Assembly: GCA_965364515.1 (NCBI GenBank)
Contig: CBDTXZ010000181.1
Coordinates: forward strand, 1 to 6,277
Source of the DNA: JAHEDH01 sp965364515
Lineage (GTDB): Bacteria; Actinomycetota; Acidimicrobiia; Spongiisociales; ZC4RG35
DNA length: 6,277 bases
Reading direction: 5' to 3'
Each line of letters starts with the position of its first letter. The first letter of the stretch is position 1. A program made the position numbers and the translations under genes. A model generated the notes under the pieces. The model did no database searches. It was not told the origin of the DNA and saw nothing but the letters and a program-made list of their open reading frames with translations. Below, piece after piece: positions 5,404 through 6,277 of this stretch.

Positions 5404-6277
5404 GGAACGCTCTCGTCGCCGGTGTCTTCGGGCTCACCACCGGGGACCACCGGGATGTCCGAAATCTCCTCGCCCTCGGGCGCTTGATCGGTGGGCCATG
5501 TGATCACGATCACATTCCGAAGCCGATTCGGATCCGTGAACGGGATCACGGTGGCGGTGAGCGCTTGGCCGGTCGGATCCGTGTTCGCAGCCACCTCGCC
5601 GACCGGGAGACCGGGCGGGTAGGCCTCGGCGAGACTCGAGGTGACAACGGCCTCACCTTCTCGGACCGGCACTGCGGTCTCGAACACCTGGAAGACCATC
5701 GTGTCGGACCCGATGACCGCTTCGAGCGTCCCTGTCTGCTCGCCGACCCGGACCGTGACCGCATTCACGTCGGCGATGATCGGAACCACGATCGCGCCAC
5801 CGCTCCACGCCTGCGCGACCCTGCCAACCAGATACCCGAAGTCGTCGACGACCGGGTGACCGACGAGGATGCCTGATTCCTCGCCCTTGTCGATCCGGAA
5901 CGAAAGGTCGAACGAGTCGGTCTGACCGACGACGTTGGCGACGGTCGTGGTGAAGTCGGCGAGGTCGTCGGAGCGAACGTCGTTGACGCGCTCGAGCACT
6001 GCGACACGGGCGGCGAGATCGGCGTTGGCGGCGTTGCGGGCCTGCTCCTCGGCGAGCTTCGCCCTGAGCGCCTCGTTCTCGTCCCTGAGGGACCTGATTT
6101 CACTGAGATTCTCGATCACGTCGGCCAATGGAGCAACGACCACCGACCCCATCCGCTCGATCGGCTCGAGCATCGTGTTGGTTGCTCCGCGCACGGTGGC
6201 GAGCACCCCTTGGCCATCAGAACGGATGTCGAAGGTCATGATGACGATCGACAAGACCACGAGCGTCACGACCAGCG
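5400..6277 (-). CDS. mreC: Cell shape-determining protein MreC (cut by right edge)
   Basis: Bitopic membrane protein whose extracytoplasmic part scaffolds PBP2 and RodA. At least 291 residues are visible and the frame stays open to the window edge, so the N-terminus is missing. A GTG at 6269 would fall inside the membrane segment and is unlikely to be the start. Seen in order: end of a hydrophobic anchor (LVVTLVVLSIVIMTF), then DIRSDGQG; a coiled coil with LRDENEALRAKLAEEQAR at its core; and a beta-rich domain with RIDKGEESGILVGHPVV, GYLVGRV and EGEAVVTSSLAEAYPPGLPV, all typical of MreC. After the domain ends near NVIVITWP there is an acidic, Pro/Gly-rich tail of roughly 30 residues (EGEEISDIPVVPGGEPED region), probably disordered. 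First visible gene of the operon; mreB is expected just upstream, outside the window. Confidence 0.95.
   Translation of the reverse strand, partial: LVVTLVVLSIVIMTFDIRSDGQGVLATVRGATNTMLEPIERMGSVVVAPLADVIENLSEIRSLRDENEALRAKLAEEQARNAANADLAARVAVLERVNDVRSDDLADFTTTVANVVGQTDSFDLSFRIDKGEESGILVGHPVVDDFGYLVGRVAQAWSGGAIVVPIIADVNAVTVRVGEQTGTLEAVIGSDTMVFQVFETAVPVREGEAVVTSSLAEAYPPGLPVGEVAANTDPTGQALTATVIPFTDPNRLRNVIVITWPTDQAPEGEEISDIPVVPGGEPEDTGDESVP

Noticed and set aside
4907..5440. Open frame continuing upstream of mrdA for 178 codons
   Set aside because: It lies entirely over mreD and the end of mreC on the same strand, reads as Arg/Gly-rich nonsense, and would bury the N-terminal membrane anchor of PBP2. 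ATG 4906 with the ATGA overlap is the natural start.

Overview
The window is chromosomal, high-G+C by eye, and most likely from an actinomycetote. The class Acidimicrobiia or a relative is a guess, based on a complete MreC-MreD-PBP2-RodA cluster next to an RNase E/G gene with a disordered N-terminal extension, and on TANNNT-type -10 candidates. It looks like core genome: no transposase, integrase, CRISPR array, toxin or phage gene was seen.

Layout. Bases 1-562 (minus) hold the N-terminal third or so of an RNase E/G gene that runs off the left edge. Bases 563-941 are a non-coding divergent region carrying a candidate rne promoter with a long, hairpin-rich leader on the minus strand, and a candidate leaderless promoter for the plus-strand gene. 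Bases 942-1523 (plus) encode a complete type II thymidine kinase. Bases 1524-1761 are a convergent intergenic region with a 12-bp duplication over the tdk stop, several hairpins and two clusters of phased 7-nt repeats. Bases 1762-6277 (minus) are a tight operon read mreC, mreD, mrdA (PBP2), rodA, with mreC cut by the right edge. mreC/mreD and mreD/mrdA overlap by ATGA. rodA follows mrdA after 13 bases, with its ribosome binding site overlapping the mrdA stop codon.

How the genes work together. MreC and MreD are the membrane scaffold of the cell-elongation complex. RodA polymerises glycan strands from lipid II and its partner PBP2 crosslinks them, so the operon supplies lateral wall synthesis; mreB would be expected beyond the right edge. 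Thymidine kinase (nucleotide salvage) and RNase E/G (RNA decay and processing) are neighbours without an obvious functional link to the elongasome.

I found no evidence for a new multi-gene system. The less ordinary signals are non-coding: the phased heptamer repeats between tdk and rodA, and the structured rne leader. A further one is the Asn/Arg/Lys/Gln-rich extension of RNase E/G.
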